Shown here: positions 1 to 7,805 of the stretch, one piece after another
Numbering within the stretch: the first letter of the stretch is position 1
How the letters are laid out: each line of letters opens with the position of its first letter
Assembly (NCBI RefSeq): GCF_020866905.1
Contig: NZ_JAIVCC010000005.1
Location: 358,081 to 422,080 of the forward strand
Direction: 5' to 3'
Source of the DNA: Salinimicrobium sediminilitoris
GTDB taxonomy: Bacteria > Bacteroidota > Bacteroidia > Flavobacteriales > Flavobacteriaceae
DNA length: 64,000 nucleotides
The notes under the pieces: model-generated
Database searches by the model: none
Told to the model about the DNA's origin: nothing
The model's input: only the letters and a program-made list of their open reading frames with translations
Translations under genes and position numbers: made by a program

Positions 1-24
1 TTCTTCGGGAGTTCTGGCTTGCAT
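1..24 (-). CDS. 5' end of a gene leaving the window, possibly acyl-CoA thioesterase
   Basis: Only the first eight codons are present, reading MQARTPEE leftwards from an ATG at 24. A TAnnTTTG promoter element lies just upstream, which supports a real start. Some flavobacterial acyl-CoA thioesterases (hotdog fold) begin with a similar MQ-x(2)-TP-x-ES segment, and I recall them beside the SPOR gene. That identity is a guess from eight residues. Confidence 0.35.
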
Positions 25-38
25 TTCTGAATTTTCGG

Positions 39-46
39 CAAAGGTA
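39..46 (-). promoter_or_regulatory. -7 promoter element TACCTTTG for the leftmost gene
   Basis: The minus strand reads TACCTTTG, a perfect match to the Bacteroidota -7 consensus TAnnTTTG, 14 bases before the ATG at 24. I see no clear TTG at the -33 position. Confidence 0.5.
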
Positions 47-247
47 AGCCGCTTAGGATTAAAAAAGACTTAAGAGCTTATTAAAAAGTAAGTAGGGGAT
101 TATTTATTGGGTAATAATGACTCTAAAGGCTAAGTCATTTAACCTGGAGTACAAAAAAGCAAAGGAATAAAACATTGTTTACAGCCGAAATGAGTTAACC
201 TGAATTTCTTTTACTGCTAATTAATAAAATAAGAAAGGTAAATTGAT

Positions 248-1177
248 TTACAGTTTTTCCACAAGTAGCCAGGCTCCGGGATTTGTCTTTTTCACCCTGT
301 AAAGCTCATTTATAGCATCTCTGCGGCTTTCGTGGCTGCTTGATAAAACCTGGTGAAGACCGAATCTGTTTTCACCAATCTGTCTGGCTTTAAAGCCCTG
401 TGCTTTTAATTCCTCAACTGCTTTTGCAGCGTTCTCGGATTCTCTAAAGGCACCTGCAACAATATGGAAATCTCCTGTTTGTTTTGAAACCTTTAATGTA
501 ACGGCAGGAAGAGGGTTGTCTATGACAAAAGTAGCTTGCTGGATTTGACTTTCAAGTTTGGAAACAGCTTTTTGTTGTTCAGCAATATTGTGTTCGCTAA
601 CCTGATCGGTATAAATATTAAATCCGGCAGCACCGCTAAGTCCGATAGCAAGAAGGCCCACAGCTGCGTACTTCAACCAGCGTCCCGATCTTCTTTCGGG
701 AGTAAAGGCAACCGGAGCTTTTTCTTCCAGTTCTTCAGCCTGTTGTTTGTATACTTCTCTGGAAACAGTAGTTCTTGTAAAGGAACTCAGTCCAAATGCT
801 TCTTTAAGGAAATTTGTTTGTGCAGCAGGTTCAAATTGTAGTTTCTCACCTTCATTCAAGGTAAAAGAACCTACATTTTCAAAACTCACTGTTCTGTTCT
901 TTTCCAGTACAAGCTCGAGTTCGTGAACAAAGTGATTGATCTGTTCAATAGCAGCATCATAAGAAACTTTTTCAGCCTCCATGATGTAGTTCGCCAAAAG
1001 ACCGTCGTTCTTAACCAATTGACGGTTAAAAGAAACTGTTTTTTTGGGAGGGTAAAACTCCTGAGTCGATTGATGGATGCCTGCCGAATGCTGTTGAGTG
1101 ATAAAAGCTCCAAATCCCGGAAGGATCACGCATTCGTAACGGTATAATAGATCGTGGATGTAATTTGCTACTGCCAT
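248..1177 (-). CDS. HU-CCDC81 and SPOR domain membrane protein
   Basis: A 309-residue protein with an N-terminal HU/CCDC81-like region (MAVANYIHDLLYRYECVILP and onward, about residues 1-125), one membrane segment at about 170-189 (WLKYAAVGLLAIGLSGAAGF), and a C-terminal SPOR domain at about 247-309. SPOR domains bind denuded peptidoglycan, usually at division sites, so a cell-envelope role is expected. How the HU-like part works in a membrane protein is not known to me. An in-frame ATG at 1225 would add 16 residues, but a TAnnTTTG element lies between the two ATGs and the family starts at MAVANY, so I chose 1177. It diverges from dprA. Confidence 0.85.
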   Translation of the reverse strand: MAVANYIHDLLYRYECVILPGFGAFITQQHSAGIHQSTQEFYPPKKTVSFNRQLVKNDGLLANYIMEAEKVSYDAAIEQINHFVHELELVLEKNRTVSFENVGSFTLNEGEKLQFEPAAQTNFLKEAFGLSSFTRTTVSREVYKQQAEELEEKAPVAFTPERRSGRWLKYAAVGLLAIGLSGAAGFNIYTDQVSEHNIAEQQKAVSKLESQIQQATFVIDNPLPAVTLKVSKQTGDFHIVAGAFRESENAAKAVEELKAQGFKARQIGENRFGLHQVLSSSHESRRDAINELYRVKKTNPGAWLLVEKL

Positions 1178-1182
1178 TGAAA

Positions 1183-1190
1183 CAAATGTA
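1183..1190 (-). promoter_or_regulatory. -7 element TACATTTG, five bases before the SPOR gene start
   Basis: The minus strand reads TACATTTG, then five bases, then the ATG at 1177. This fits a transcript that begins at or next to the start codon. It also argues against the upstream ATG at 1225. Confidence 0.55.
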
Positions 1191-1272
1191 GAAATTTTTA
1201 TTTTCTCAAAAAACAGGCTTTGCATATTTTATTAACAAATTTTTGCTCTATTTTTCAGGCTTTAATTTTGAC

Positions 1273-2373
1273 ATGGAAGTTTCTGATTTACAGTTTGTTT
1301 TAGCCCTTCAGCACGTCCCGAATCTAGGGGATGCTTCAGCTAAAAAACTTATCCGTCACACGGGTTCTGCCGAGGCAGTTTTCAAGGAAAAAAAATCTGC
1401 CTTACTTAAAATAGATGGTATAGGCAGTACAAAGCTCACCGATCTTTTTTCGTCTAAAAATCTTGAAGCTTCCGAAAAGGAGTTGGAGTATATCTTCAAA
1501 AATGACATTAAAACATTGTACTTTCAGGATAAAGATTATCCCGAAAAATTAAAACATTGTTTGGATGGTCCAATTCTGCTTTTCCAACGAGGAAACATAG
1601 ATCTTATCAACAAAAAAATCTTAAGCATTGTCGGCACCCGTAGGGCAACCACACACGGAGTGGCCTTTGTTGAGAAATTCATAGAAGAGCTTGCACCGCT
1701 GGACCCTGTAATAGTATCGGGTTTTGCTTATGGAATTGATATTGCTGCACAAAAGGCAGCCATGAAATACAATTTGCAAACAATTGGTTGCCTTGCTCAT
1801 GGCCTAAACCAGATCTATCCCGGGGTGCATCAAAAATATATTGCAGGAGTAGAAGAAAACGGAGGGTTTCTCACCGATTTTTGGAGTACAGATATTTTTG
1901 ACCGCAACAATTTTTTAAAACGGAACCGAATAATTGCCGGGCTTAGTGAGGCTACTGTCGTTATAGAAAGTGCCGAAAAAGGAGGTTCCCTGGTAACTGC
2001 CGATATTGCAAATTCCTATAACCGGGAAGTTTTTGCAGTGCCCGGTCGTCCTACAGACCTGCAGAGCAAAGGCTGCAACATGCTTATTAAATCCCAGCAG
2101 GCTCATGTGTTAACCTCTGCTGCAGATGTTGCCTATATACTTAATTGGTTACCGGATTCTAAATCCAAACCTGTCCAAAAACAGCTTTTTGTAGAGCTTG
2201 AGGAGGAGGAAGAGGAGCTTTATGACTATTTAAAAGACAGAGGCAGGGAACAGCTCGATCTCATTGCCCTCAATTGTAGTATTCCCACCTTCAAGGCCGC
2301 AAGCCTTTTGCTCAACATGGAACTTAAAGGAGTAGTGCGGCCTTTGCCGGGAAAATTATTTGAAGCAGTCTAA
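1273..2373 (+). CDS. dprA: DNA-processing protein DprA
   Basis: A 366-residue DprA/Smf protein. In natural transformation DprA loads RecA on incoming single-stranded DNA. The N-terminal part resembles helix-hairpin-helix DNA-binding sequence (NLGDASAKKLI, KIDGIGSTKL). The central Rossmann-like DprA core carries SIVGTRRAT, SGFAYGIDIAAQ, a GLNQIYP segment, and NRIIAGLSEATVVIES followed by KGGSLVTA. The C-terminal winged-helix region begins near residue 305. A longer frame starts at a TTG (1243), but the ATG at 1273 gives the usual MEVSDLQ-type start. Its stop overlaps the trpS stop on the other strand (2370-2373). Confidence 0.93.
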   Translation: MEVSDLQFVLALQHVPNLGDASAKKLIRHTGSAEAVFKEKKSALLKIDGIGSTKLTDLFSSKNLEASEKELEYIFKNDIKTLYFQDKDYPEKLKHCLDGPILLFQRGNIDLINKKILSIVGTRRATTHGVAFVEKFIEELAPLDPVIVSGFAYGIDIAAQKAAMKYNLQTIGCLAHGLNQIYPGVHQKYIAGVEENGGFLTDFWSTDIFDRNNFLKRNRIIAGLSEATVVIESAEKGGSLVTADIANSYNREVFAVPGRPTDLQSKGCNMLIKSQQAHVLTSAADVAYILNWLPDSKSKPVQKQLFVELEEEEEELYDYLKDRGREQLDLIALNCSIPTFKAASLLLNMELKGVVRPLPGKLFEAV

Positions 2374-3338
2374 TATCCTAACTTCTTTCTAACTCTGTTT
2401 AATACCTCATGGGCTACTTTTCGTGCCTTTTCTGCTCCTACCTCAAGTGCCTCTTCAATTTTTTCAGGATTTTCCATATAATAATTGTACTGGGCACGTT
2501 CTTTTTCAAAGCGGGTGATCAAGAGCTCGTATAATGCCTGTTTGGCGTGACCATAACCAAAACCGCCTGCTTCATACTTTTGTCGCATCTCCGCAGTTTG
2601 CTCTTTGGTAGCTACCAATTTGTAAATATTGAAAACATTATCTGTATCTGGATCCTTTGGGTCCTCCAGGGCAGTACTATCTGTTTGAATACCCATGATC
2701 TGCTTTCTAAGCTGCTTGTCGGGCAGGAAGAGGTTGATGATATTGCCTTTAGACTTGCTCATCTTTTCGCCGTCTGTTCCCGGTACATACATAGTTTCTT
2801 CAGAAACACGGGCATCGGGCATTACAAATGTTTCTCCCATTTTTGCATGGAAGCGGGAAGCCACATCCCTTGTCATTTCCAGGTGTTGTAATTGATCTTT
2901 CCCTACCGGCACAATTTCGGCATCATACAAAAGAATATCTGCAGCCATTAAAATAGGATAGTCGAAAAGCCCTGCATTCACGTCTTCAAGTCTGTCGGCT
3001 TTATCTTTAAAAGAATGGGCCAGGGTCAACCTTTGATATGGAAAAAAACAATTGAGGTACCAGGTAAGCTCTGTCACCTGTGCAATATCGCTTTGTCTGT
3101 AGAATACCGTTTTGTCAACATCAAGACCAAAAGCCAGCCAGGTTGCTGCCGTAGAGAGTGTATTTTCCCTTAGGATTTTGGGATCTTTTATTTGGGTGAG
3201 GGTATGGAGATTTGCTATAAATAAGAATGAATCGTTCTTTGGGTTGTTTGCCATTTCCACGGCTGGAATAATAGCTCCTAAAATGTTTCCAAGGTGAGGA
3301 GTACCGGTACTTTGTACTCCCGTAAGTATTCTTGACAT
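2370..3338 (-). CDS. trpS: Tryptophanyl-tRNA synthetase
   Basis: A 322-residue class I aminoacyl-tRNA synthetase that charges tRNA-Trp with tryptophan in the cytoplasm. The HIGH-type motif is TPHLGN near the N-terminus (GVQSTGTPHLGNILGAI), and the KMSKS motif is exact (GEKMSKSKGN). Length fits the bacterial family. An upstream ATG at 3389 would add MKVFLKKDTFVEKYKKP, but that codon lies on the promoter's -33 TTG. The ATG at 3338 gives the normal start MSRILTGVQSTG. It converges on dprA with overlapping stop codons and diverges from plsC. Confidence 0.96.
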   Translation of the reverse strand: MSRILTGVQSTGTPHLGNILGAIIPAVEMANNPKNDSFLFIANLHTLTQIKDPKILRENTLSTAATWLAFGLDVDKTVFYRQSDIAQVTELTWYLNCFFPYQRLTLAHSFKDKADRLEDVNAGLFDYPILMAADILLYDAEIVPVGKDQLQHLEMTRDVASRFHAKMGETFVMPDARVSEETMYVPGTDGEKMSKSKGNIINLFLPDKQLRKQIMGIQTDSTALEDPKDPDTDNVFNIYKLVATKEQTAEMRQKYEAGGFGYGHAKQALYELLITRFEKERAQYNYYMENPEKIEEALEVGAEKARKVAHEVLNRVRKKLGY

Positions 3339-3358
3339 TGGCTTTTTGTATTTTTCTA

Positions 3359-3389
3359 CAAAGGTATCTTTTTTAAGGAATACCTTCAA
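3359..3389 (-). promoter_or_regulatory. trpS promoter, complete -33/-7 pair
   Basis: On the minus strand TTG (3389-3387), 20 bases, then TACCTTTG (3366-3359), which is the full Bacteroidota sigma-A arrangement. The expected transcript start leaves a leader of roughly 14 bases before the ATG at 3338. Confidence 0.7.
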
Positions 3390-3399
3390 TTCAATTCCT

Positions 3400-3407
3400 T
3401 ACTTTTG
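3400..3407 (+). promoter_or_regulatory. -7 element TACTTTTG, five bases before plsC
   Basis: TACTTTTG is followed by GCCAC and then the ATG at 3413, so the transcript should begin about at the start codon. No TTG is visible at -33. Confidence 0.5.
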
Positions 3408-3412
3408 GCCAC

Positions 3413-4156
3413 ATGCTCATACTTAGGTCTTTCCTGGTTGTCTTGTGGAGAATATGGTTCTACATCTTGATGGCCATTCCCATAATTGTATTTTTTCCGT
3501 TTTTACTGTTGTTTACTTCCCGCACGAAGTTCTATCCGCAATTTTTTATGATCGCCCGCTGGTGGGCCTTGTTTATTCTTTATGGAATGGGATTTTATCC
3601 GAAGATCAAACGGGAACAGAAACTGGTAAAAGGTGAGAGCTACATGCTTGTAGCCAATCATACGTCGATGACCGATATTATGCTCATGCTTGCGGTTGTG
3701 AAGAGTCCCTTTGTTTTTGTCGGAAAAAAAGAGCTGGTTAAAATTCCCCTTTTTGGATACTTTTATAAACGCACCTGTATTTTAGTTGACCGCGGAAATC
3801 AAAGAAGCCGGAAAGAAGTTTTTGATAGCGCTCAACGCAGACTAAACAATGGTACCAGTATTTGCATTTTTCCTGAAGGTGGCGTGCCCGCAGATACGTC
3901 GCTCCTTCTCGATACTTTCAAAGACGGAGCTTTTAGATTAGCCATTGCGCATCAAATCCCTATTGTACCTCTGGTATTCTATGATAATAAAAAGCGGTTT
4001 CCATATATTTTCACAAAAGGAAGTCCCGGAAGAATGAGAGTGAAAATCAAAGAATTTTTACCTACACAAGGCCTGGGGCAAGAGAATAAAAAGGAAATCA
4101 GAGAAAAGACCTGGAATATTATCCAACAGGAATTATTAGATGATCAACGGGCTTAA
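3413..4156 (+). CDS. 1-acyl-sn-glycerol-3-phosphate acyltransferase (PlsC family)
   Basis: A 247-residue membrane-bound acyltransferase of the LPLAT/PlsC family, which acylates lysophosphatidic acid to phosphatidic acid in phospholipid synthesis. An N-terminal hydrophobic region (about residues 4-35) is followed by the catalytic NHTSMTD (NHx4D) block and the FPEGG block (ICIFPEGGVP). The start codon is ATG after a close -7 element. It converges on the beta-barrel gene, with stop codons overlapping at 4153-4156. A second PlsC-type gene lies at 46499-47239, so the substrate of each copy is uncertain. Confidence 0.9.
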   Translation: MLILRSFLVVLWRIWFYILMAIPIIVFFPFLLLFTSRTKFYPQFFMIARWWALFILYGMGFYPKIKREQKLVKGESYMLVANHTSMTDIMLMLAVVKSPFVFVGKKELVKIPLFGYFYKRTCILVDRGNQRSRKEVFDSAQRRLNNGTSICIFPEGGVPADTSLLLDTFKDGAFRLAIAHQIPIVPLVFYDNKKRFPYIFTKGSPGRMRVKIKEFLPTQGLGQENKKEIREKTWNIIQQELLDDQRA

Positions 4157-5460
4157 AATTTGAAACTAAACCCGGTATACACTCCAAAAAAGTAGGGTTG
4201 CACGTCTCCCGTGGGTCTATCAAAGGTATTAATTTGATACTTTAAAATAGGCTCCAGATTGAGTTTAAATTTTTCTGAAAGATTATAATCCAGTCCAAGC
4301 CCAAGGTTTGCACTAAAACTCACATCATTGAGGTTTTCAGCCTTTCCTGCTGCAGAAATGTTCCCGGTGTTAAGGGTAACTTCATTTTCATCCAGGAAAA
4401 GTGTACTTCCCCCTCCAATAAGATTTAGTTCGAGCTTCTTCTCTACAATATTAATTTCAAATTCTACCGGAACTTCAATATATCCCATCTTCTGGTTTAA
4501 ATTCCCCTGAGTAATTACTCCTGAAGGAGTACGGTTTGTGCTACTTCGGGTCCTGCCATCCACACCGCCTGTGACCATTTTCACATCGGTGTCATTAACT
4601 CTAACCAAAGAAGCATTTCTCACAGAATAAATTCCTGTAGCCGTCCGGTAGCCCAGGCCGCTGGAACTGTAGCTAAGGTCCACCCGGCTTATTCCAGATC
4701 TTATTTTTACCTTTTCGCTAATGTTCATGGCCAGTCTCACCCCATAAGAATAAGTGACTTCTGCCTCGCGGCTGTCATTGTAACCCACGTCAAGAGGATT
4801 TGCTTTTCCCATTTTCCCATAATAAATAGGTGTAGCGTGAGTGGAGACCTCAAAATTACTTTTGCGTTCGCTGCTTGCGATCTCTATATCTTCGGAAGGT
4901 TTAAGAGCATCGAAGATCGAAGGCTTAAGCTCTTCAGGAATGGAATTCTTTTTTTCTTGCTGAAGCGGAACCTCTGCTACCGGGACAGGGGTGTCAAAAA
5001 TAGCATTTCTCACAGCCATTTTTGAAGCAGCTTCTTCAGTGTTTCTTTGGTCTTTTCCGGAAGTATTTAGAGCAATTACAGGAGTTGAATTTAAGTCAGA
5101 TTCTTCCTGCGAGTTGTCATAATCAACAATAGCCCTCGTTGCTCCTGAAGGAGCCATAATTTCCTGAGAACCAGCCGGGGAAATGGACGGCGAGGTAGGA
5201 AGGAGGGTTGTTTCTTCTATTTCTTCGTTCGCTACCGCTGCAGAAGGAGGCACAGGAAGGATCCAGTCTCCCAACATAAGGATAAAAGCCAGTAGTGCAG
5301 CAACACCCGCATACCTGTACCAGAGAGGAACAGCTGCCCGCCGCTTTTGCTTTTCCTGAAGCCTGGCTTCTAAAGATTTCCAAACAGCCTCGCGCGGTGC
5401 CGCTTCAAAATCCCGAAACTTCTCCTGATAGAGCCGGTCTATGTATTTCTTTTCCTTCAT
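4153..5460 (-). CDS. Membrane-anchored outer-membrane beta-barrel protein, sigma-factor partner
   Basis: A 435-residue protein with three parts. A charged cytoplasmic-type N-terminus of about 48 residues (IDRLYQEKFRDFEAAP, VWKSLEARLQEK) resembles anti-sigma-like heads found beside ECF sigma genes in flavobacteria. One membrane segment (about 49-68) follows, then a low-complexity Ser/Glu-rich linker (about 70-205). A C-terminal beta-strand region ends in GVYTGFSFKF, the aromatic end typical of outer-membrane barrels. It starts two bases after the sigma gene stop, so the pair is surely one operon. The fold and location are inferred; the ligand is unknown. Confidence 0.7.
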   Translation of the reverse strand: MKEKKYIDRLYQEKFRDFEAAPREAVWKSLEARLQEKQKRRAAVPLWYRYAGVAALLAFILMLGDWILPVPPSAAVANEEIEETTLLPTSPSISPAGSQEIMAPSGATRAIVDYDNSQEESDLNSTPVIALNTSGKDQRNTEEAASKMAVRNAIFDTPVPVAEVPLQQEKKNSIPEELKPSIFDALKPSEDIEIASSERKSNFEVSTHATPIYYGKMGKANPLDVGYNDSREAEVTYSYGVRLAMNISEKVKIRSGISRVDLSYSSSGLGYRTATGIYSVRNASLVRVNDTDVKMVTGGVDGRTRSSTNRTPSGVITQGNLNQKMGYIEVPVEFEINIVEKKLELNLIGGGSTLFLDENEVTLNTGNISAAGKAENLNDVSFSANLGLGLDYNLSEKFKLNLEPILKYQINTFDRPTGDVQPYFFGVYTGFSFKF

Positions 5461-5462
5461 TA

Positions 5463-6005
5463 TTATACAGAGCGGGCGGCGGTTTTAAAAAGGCTGGTTT
5501 CTATTTTTTCTTTCAGGATCACCCTGGCCCTTGCCAGGTTTGATTTTGAGGTTCCGGTTGAAATATTCAGCATATCGGCAATTTCTTTATGAGAAAATCC
5601 GTCGAGTACGTACAGGTTAAAAACCTGCCTGTACCTGTCGGGCAACTGTTGTATGATCTCGAGTAAATAATCGACAGAAACTTCATCTTCTTCTACTTCA
5701 ATTTCGGGCTCTTTATGGTAATCATCTTTAATGATTTCAAAAACTGTTTGTTTACGGTATTTTTGAAGGGCAGTGTTGATTACGATCCTTTTCATCCATC
5801 CTTCAAAGGAACCTTTGTTTTTATATTGAGACATATTTTTAAAGATCATCAAAAATGCGTCCTGGAGGTTGTCTTCTGCCTGTTGATAACTGGAAGAATA
5901 CTTAAGGCAAACAGGGAACAATTTATGCGCAAACATCTTGTAAAGCTGCTCCTGCGCCTTAATGTCCTGCTTCTTGCATTTTCGTATGAGTTGTTTGATG
6001 CTCAA
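5463..6005 (-). CDS. ECF-type RNA polymerase sigma factor
   Basis: A 180-residue sigma-70 family protein with region 2 (AQEQLYKMFAHKLFPVCLKY, DNLQDAFLMIFKN, WMKRIVINTALQKYRK) and region 4 (LPDRYRQVFNLYVLDGFSHKEIA). It directs core RNA polymerase to alternative promoters. No in-frame ATG precedes region 2; the start is a TTG at 6005, preceded by no clear ribosome site, so the exact N-terminus is uncertain by a few residues. It is followed after two bases by the membrane-anchored barrel gene, a common flavobacterial pairing in which the partner probably restrains the sigma factor. Confidence 0.9.
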   Translation of the reverse strand: MSIKQLIRKCKKQDIKAQEQLYKMFAHKLFPVCLKYSSSYQQAEDNLQDAFLMIFKNMSQYKNKGSFEGWMKRIVINTALQKYRKQTVFEIIKDDYHKEPEIEVEEDEVSVDYLLEIIQQLPDRYRQVFNLYVLDGFSHKEIADMLNISTGTSKSNLARARVILKEKIETSLFKTAARSV

Positions 6006-6391
6006 TATCCCAATCTTTAAGTGCTGTTGAAAAATGGCAGCATAGCGGCCGCTCTTTTATGGCTCTCCTTTGGTCGCACAGGGCCAGGAGGAAACCTAAA
6101 TATAGGAATTTCAGCTGGTTCTGCAACACAAATTAAAACCGGCAGGCGGCTAATTGAACTTCTTAAATGTCGTGGGGGGGGAGATTTCTTAAAAAAGGAA
6201 GAGCGGGAATCGTGAGAGGTTCCCGGTCTTCCGGAGGAATTAGCCTTTAAAATTTCCCTCTTTATTATGCCGTTTTCACAGTAGGGGTCGCAGTCATTAG
6301 TCTCTGGTCGATCTTTCATAACGGCAATGGCAAATTGGGGTCTGTATTACAGAGATGCAGAAAAGTGCAAATGGTTGCGCCCGAAAAAGAA
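6006..6391. other. Spacer between recA and the sigma gene, no convincing gene
   Basis: This 386-base stretch is richer in G and C than its surroundings and includes a run of eight G at 6173-6180. Open frames cross it on both strands (for example 6319-6017 on the minus strand), but their products are Pro/Arg/Ser-rich, match no family I know, and overlap one another. I see no tRNA-like or clear promoter sequence. It must hold the sigma-gene promoter. Confidence 0.4.
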
Positions 6392-6416
6392 AAAATCCCG
6401 AAAATTTCGGGATTTT
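6392..6416 (-). terminator. recA terminator hairpin
   Basis: Two 12-base arms around one A form an inverted repeat (AAAATCCCGAAA and its complement). It lies 10 bases beyond the recA stop on the minus strand and is followed by a T-rich tract broken by one C. It acts as an intrinsic terminator for recA. Confidence 0.8.
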
Positions 6417-6425
6417 AAGTGTTTT

Positions 6426-7439
6426 TTATGCTTTTGCGACTTTCATCGCCGCCACAATTTTTGTTTCAAGCTCCTCCATAAGATCTGGATTGTCCTTCAA
6501 CAAAATTTTCACCGCATCACGGCCCTGGCCAAGTTTGGTGTCTTCATAGCTAAACCATGAACCACTCTTTTTAATGATCTCGTAATCCACACCTATGTCG
6601 ATGATCTCTCCAATCTTAGAAACCCCTTCCCCATACATGATGTCAAATTCGGCAGTTTTGAAGGGGGGAGCAACTTTGTTCTTTACAACTTTCACTCTGG
6701 TCTTGTTCCCCTGAACTTCGCTATTGCTGTCCTTGATCTGGGTTGATCTTCTAATGTCCAGACGAATGGAAGCATAGAATTTCAAGGCGTTACCACCTGT
6801 AGTAGTTTCAGGATTTCCAAACATAACCCCGATCTTCTCTCTCAACTGGTTGATGAAAATAACGGTACAGTGGGTTTTGCTAATGGAAGCAGTTAACTTC
6901 CGAAGTGCCTGAGACATAAGACGGGCGTGTAATCCCATTTTTGAATCCCCCATCTCACCTTCGATCTCTGATTTTGGTGTTAAAGCAGCAACAGAATCAA
7001 TTACGATAATGTCAATAGCTCCTGAACGGATCAGGTTATCGGTAATTTCAAGTGCCTGCTCCCCGTTGTCGGGCTGTGAAATGATCAGGTTTTCAAGATC
7101 GATTCCGAGTTTTTCAGCATAAAAACGATCAAAGGCATGTTCTGCATCAATAAATGCAGCAATTCCTCCTGCTTTTTGTGCCTCGGCAATAGCGTGTAAG
7201 GTAAGGGTGGTTTTACCTGAAGATTCAGGTCCATATATTTCGATAACTCTACCGCGGGGATATCCTCCAACTCCAAGTGCAAGATCAAGACCTAAAGATC
7301 CACTCGGGATCACGTCAACATCAAGGACACTCTGGTCACTCATCTTCATTACTGTCCCTTTTCCATAGGTTTTATCCATCTTGTCAAGGGTGAGCTTTAG
7401 GGCTTTTAACTTTGCTTCTTTTTCTTTCTCGTTACTCAT
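6426..7439 (-). CDS. recA: Recombinase RecA
   Basis: A 337-residue RecA, the ATP-dependent strand-exchange protein of homologous recombination and SOS induction. Walker A is GPESSGKTT, Walker B is within [14 protein letters not shown], and the L2 region carries [11 protein letters not shown]. Length is normal for Bacteroidota. The N-terminus [14 protein letters not shown] is charged as usual. It is a single-gene transcript by position, ending in a strong hairpin. I found neither a LexA-type operator nor a clean TAnnTTTG element upstream. Confidence 0.98.
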   Translation of the reverse strand: MSNEKEKEAKLKALKLTLDKMDKTYGKGTVMKMSDQSVLDVDVIPSGSLGLDLALGVGGYPRGRVIEIYGPESSGKTTLTLHAIAEAQKAGGIAAFIDAEHAFDRFYAEKLGIDLENLIISQPDNGEQALEITDNLIRSGAIDIIVIDSVAALTPKSEIEGEMGDSKMGLHARLMSQALRKLTASISKTHCTVIFINQLREKIGVMFGNPETTTGGNALKFYASIRLDIRRSTQIKDSNSEVQGNKTRVKVVKNKVAPPFKTAEFDIMYGEGVSKIGEIIDIGVDYEIIKKSGSWFSYEDTKLGQGRDAVKILLKDNPDLMEELETKIVAAMKVAKA

Positions 7440-7579
7440 CTAATTCGGCTTCTTTTATATGATATTGCTGCTAAAATACTATAAGTTTTTAATAGTGCAT
7501 AAAATTAATACGCAACCTTTTCTGCTTTTGTGCATCTATTAGGTAAACCAACTATTAACTGTATATGAAATTTTTAAAA

Positions 7580-7750
7580 CGGAATATTATTCTAAGTATT
7601 TCCGGCAGTTCTGCAGTAGTTAATCTTAGCTGCACCTGCCGAATGGACGGTGGCTAACGTTATTCTTATTTTTAGTTGAAGAATTAAAAGTATTAATAAC
7701 GAATTAGCCGTTCGAAAAAAATGCCCCGATATCACATCCGGGCATTTTTT
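7580..7750 (+). ncRNA. Candidate structured small RNA ending in a terminator
   Basis: The recA-trhO spacer holds three hairpins in series and then an intrinsic terminator that no protein gene accounts for. Hairpin A pairs CGGAATA (7580-7586) with TATTTCCG (7597-7604). Hairpin B pairs CGGCAG (7603-7608) with CTGCCG (7636-7641), with an inner TGCAG/CTGCA stem. Hairpin C pairs GGCTAACGTTATT (7652-7664) with AATAACG (7695-7701) and TTAGCC (7704-7709), allowing a two-base bulge. The terminator is at 7716-7750. No Bacteroidota promoter is obvious upstream, so the 5' end is unknown. It could be a 6S-type RNA or something undescribed. Confidence 0.4.
7716..7750 (+). terminator. Orphan intrinsic terminator upstream of trhO
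   Basis: AAAAAATGCCC (7716-7726) pairs with GGGCATTTTTT (7740-7750) over a 13-base loop. Neither neighbouring gene runs into it, because recA diverges and trhO starts downstream. Confidence 0.65.
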
Positions 7751-7762
7751 CATTTAAAGCCT

Positions 7763-7770
7763 TATCTTTG
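7763..7770 (+). promoter_or_regulatory. -7 element TATCTTTG of trhO
   Basis: A perfect TAnnTTTG lies 35 bases before the trhO ATG and just beyond the orphan terminator. No TTG is seen at the ideal -33 distance. Confidence 0.55.
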
Positions 7771-7805
7771 CGCAAAATTCTTTAACCTTAAATCATTGGT
7801 ATAGC

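Noticed and set aside
1226..1272. TTG-initiated extension of dprA
   Set aside because: The family start matches the ATG at 1273, and the upstream codons overlap the likely promoter area.
6017..6319. Minus-strand 100-codon frame in the recA-sigma spacer
   Set aside because: Pro/Arg/Ser-rich product without a known domain, crossed by an opposite-strand frame of similar length, and no promoter near its start.
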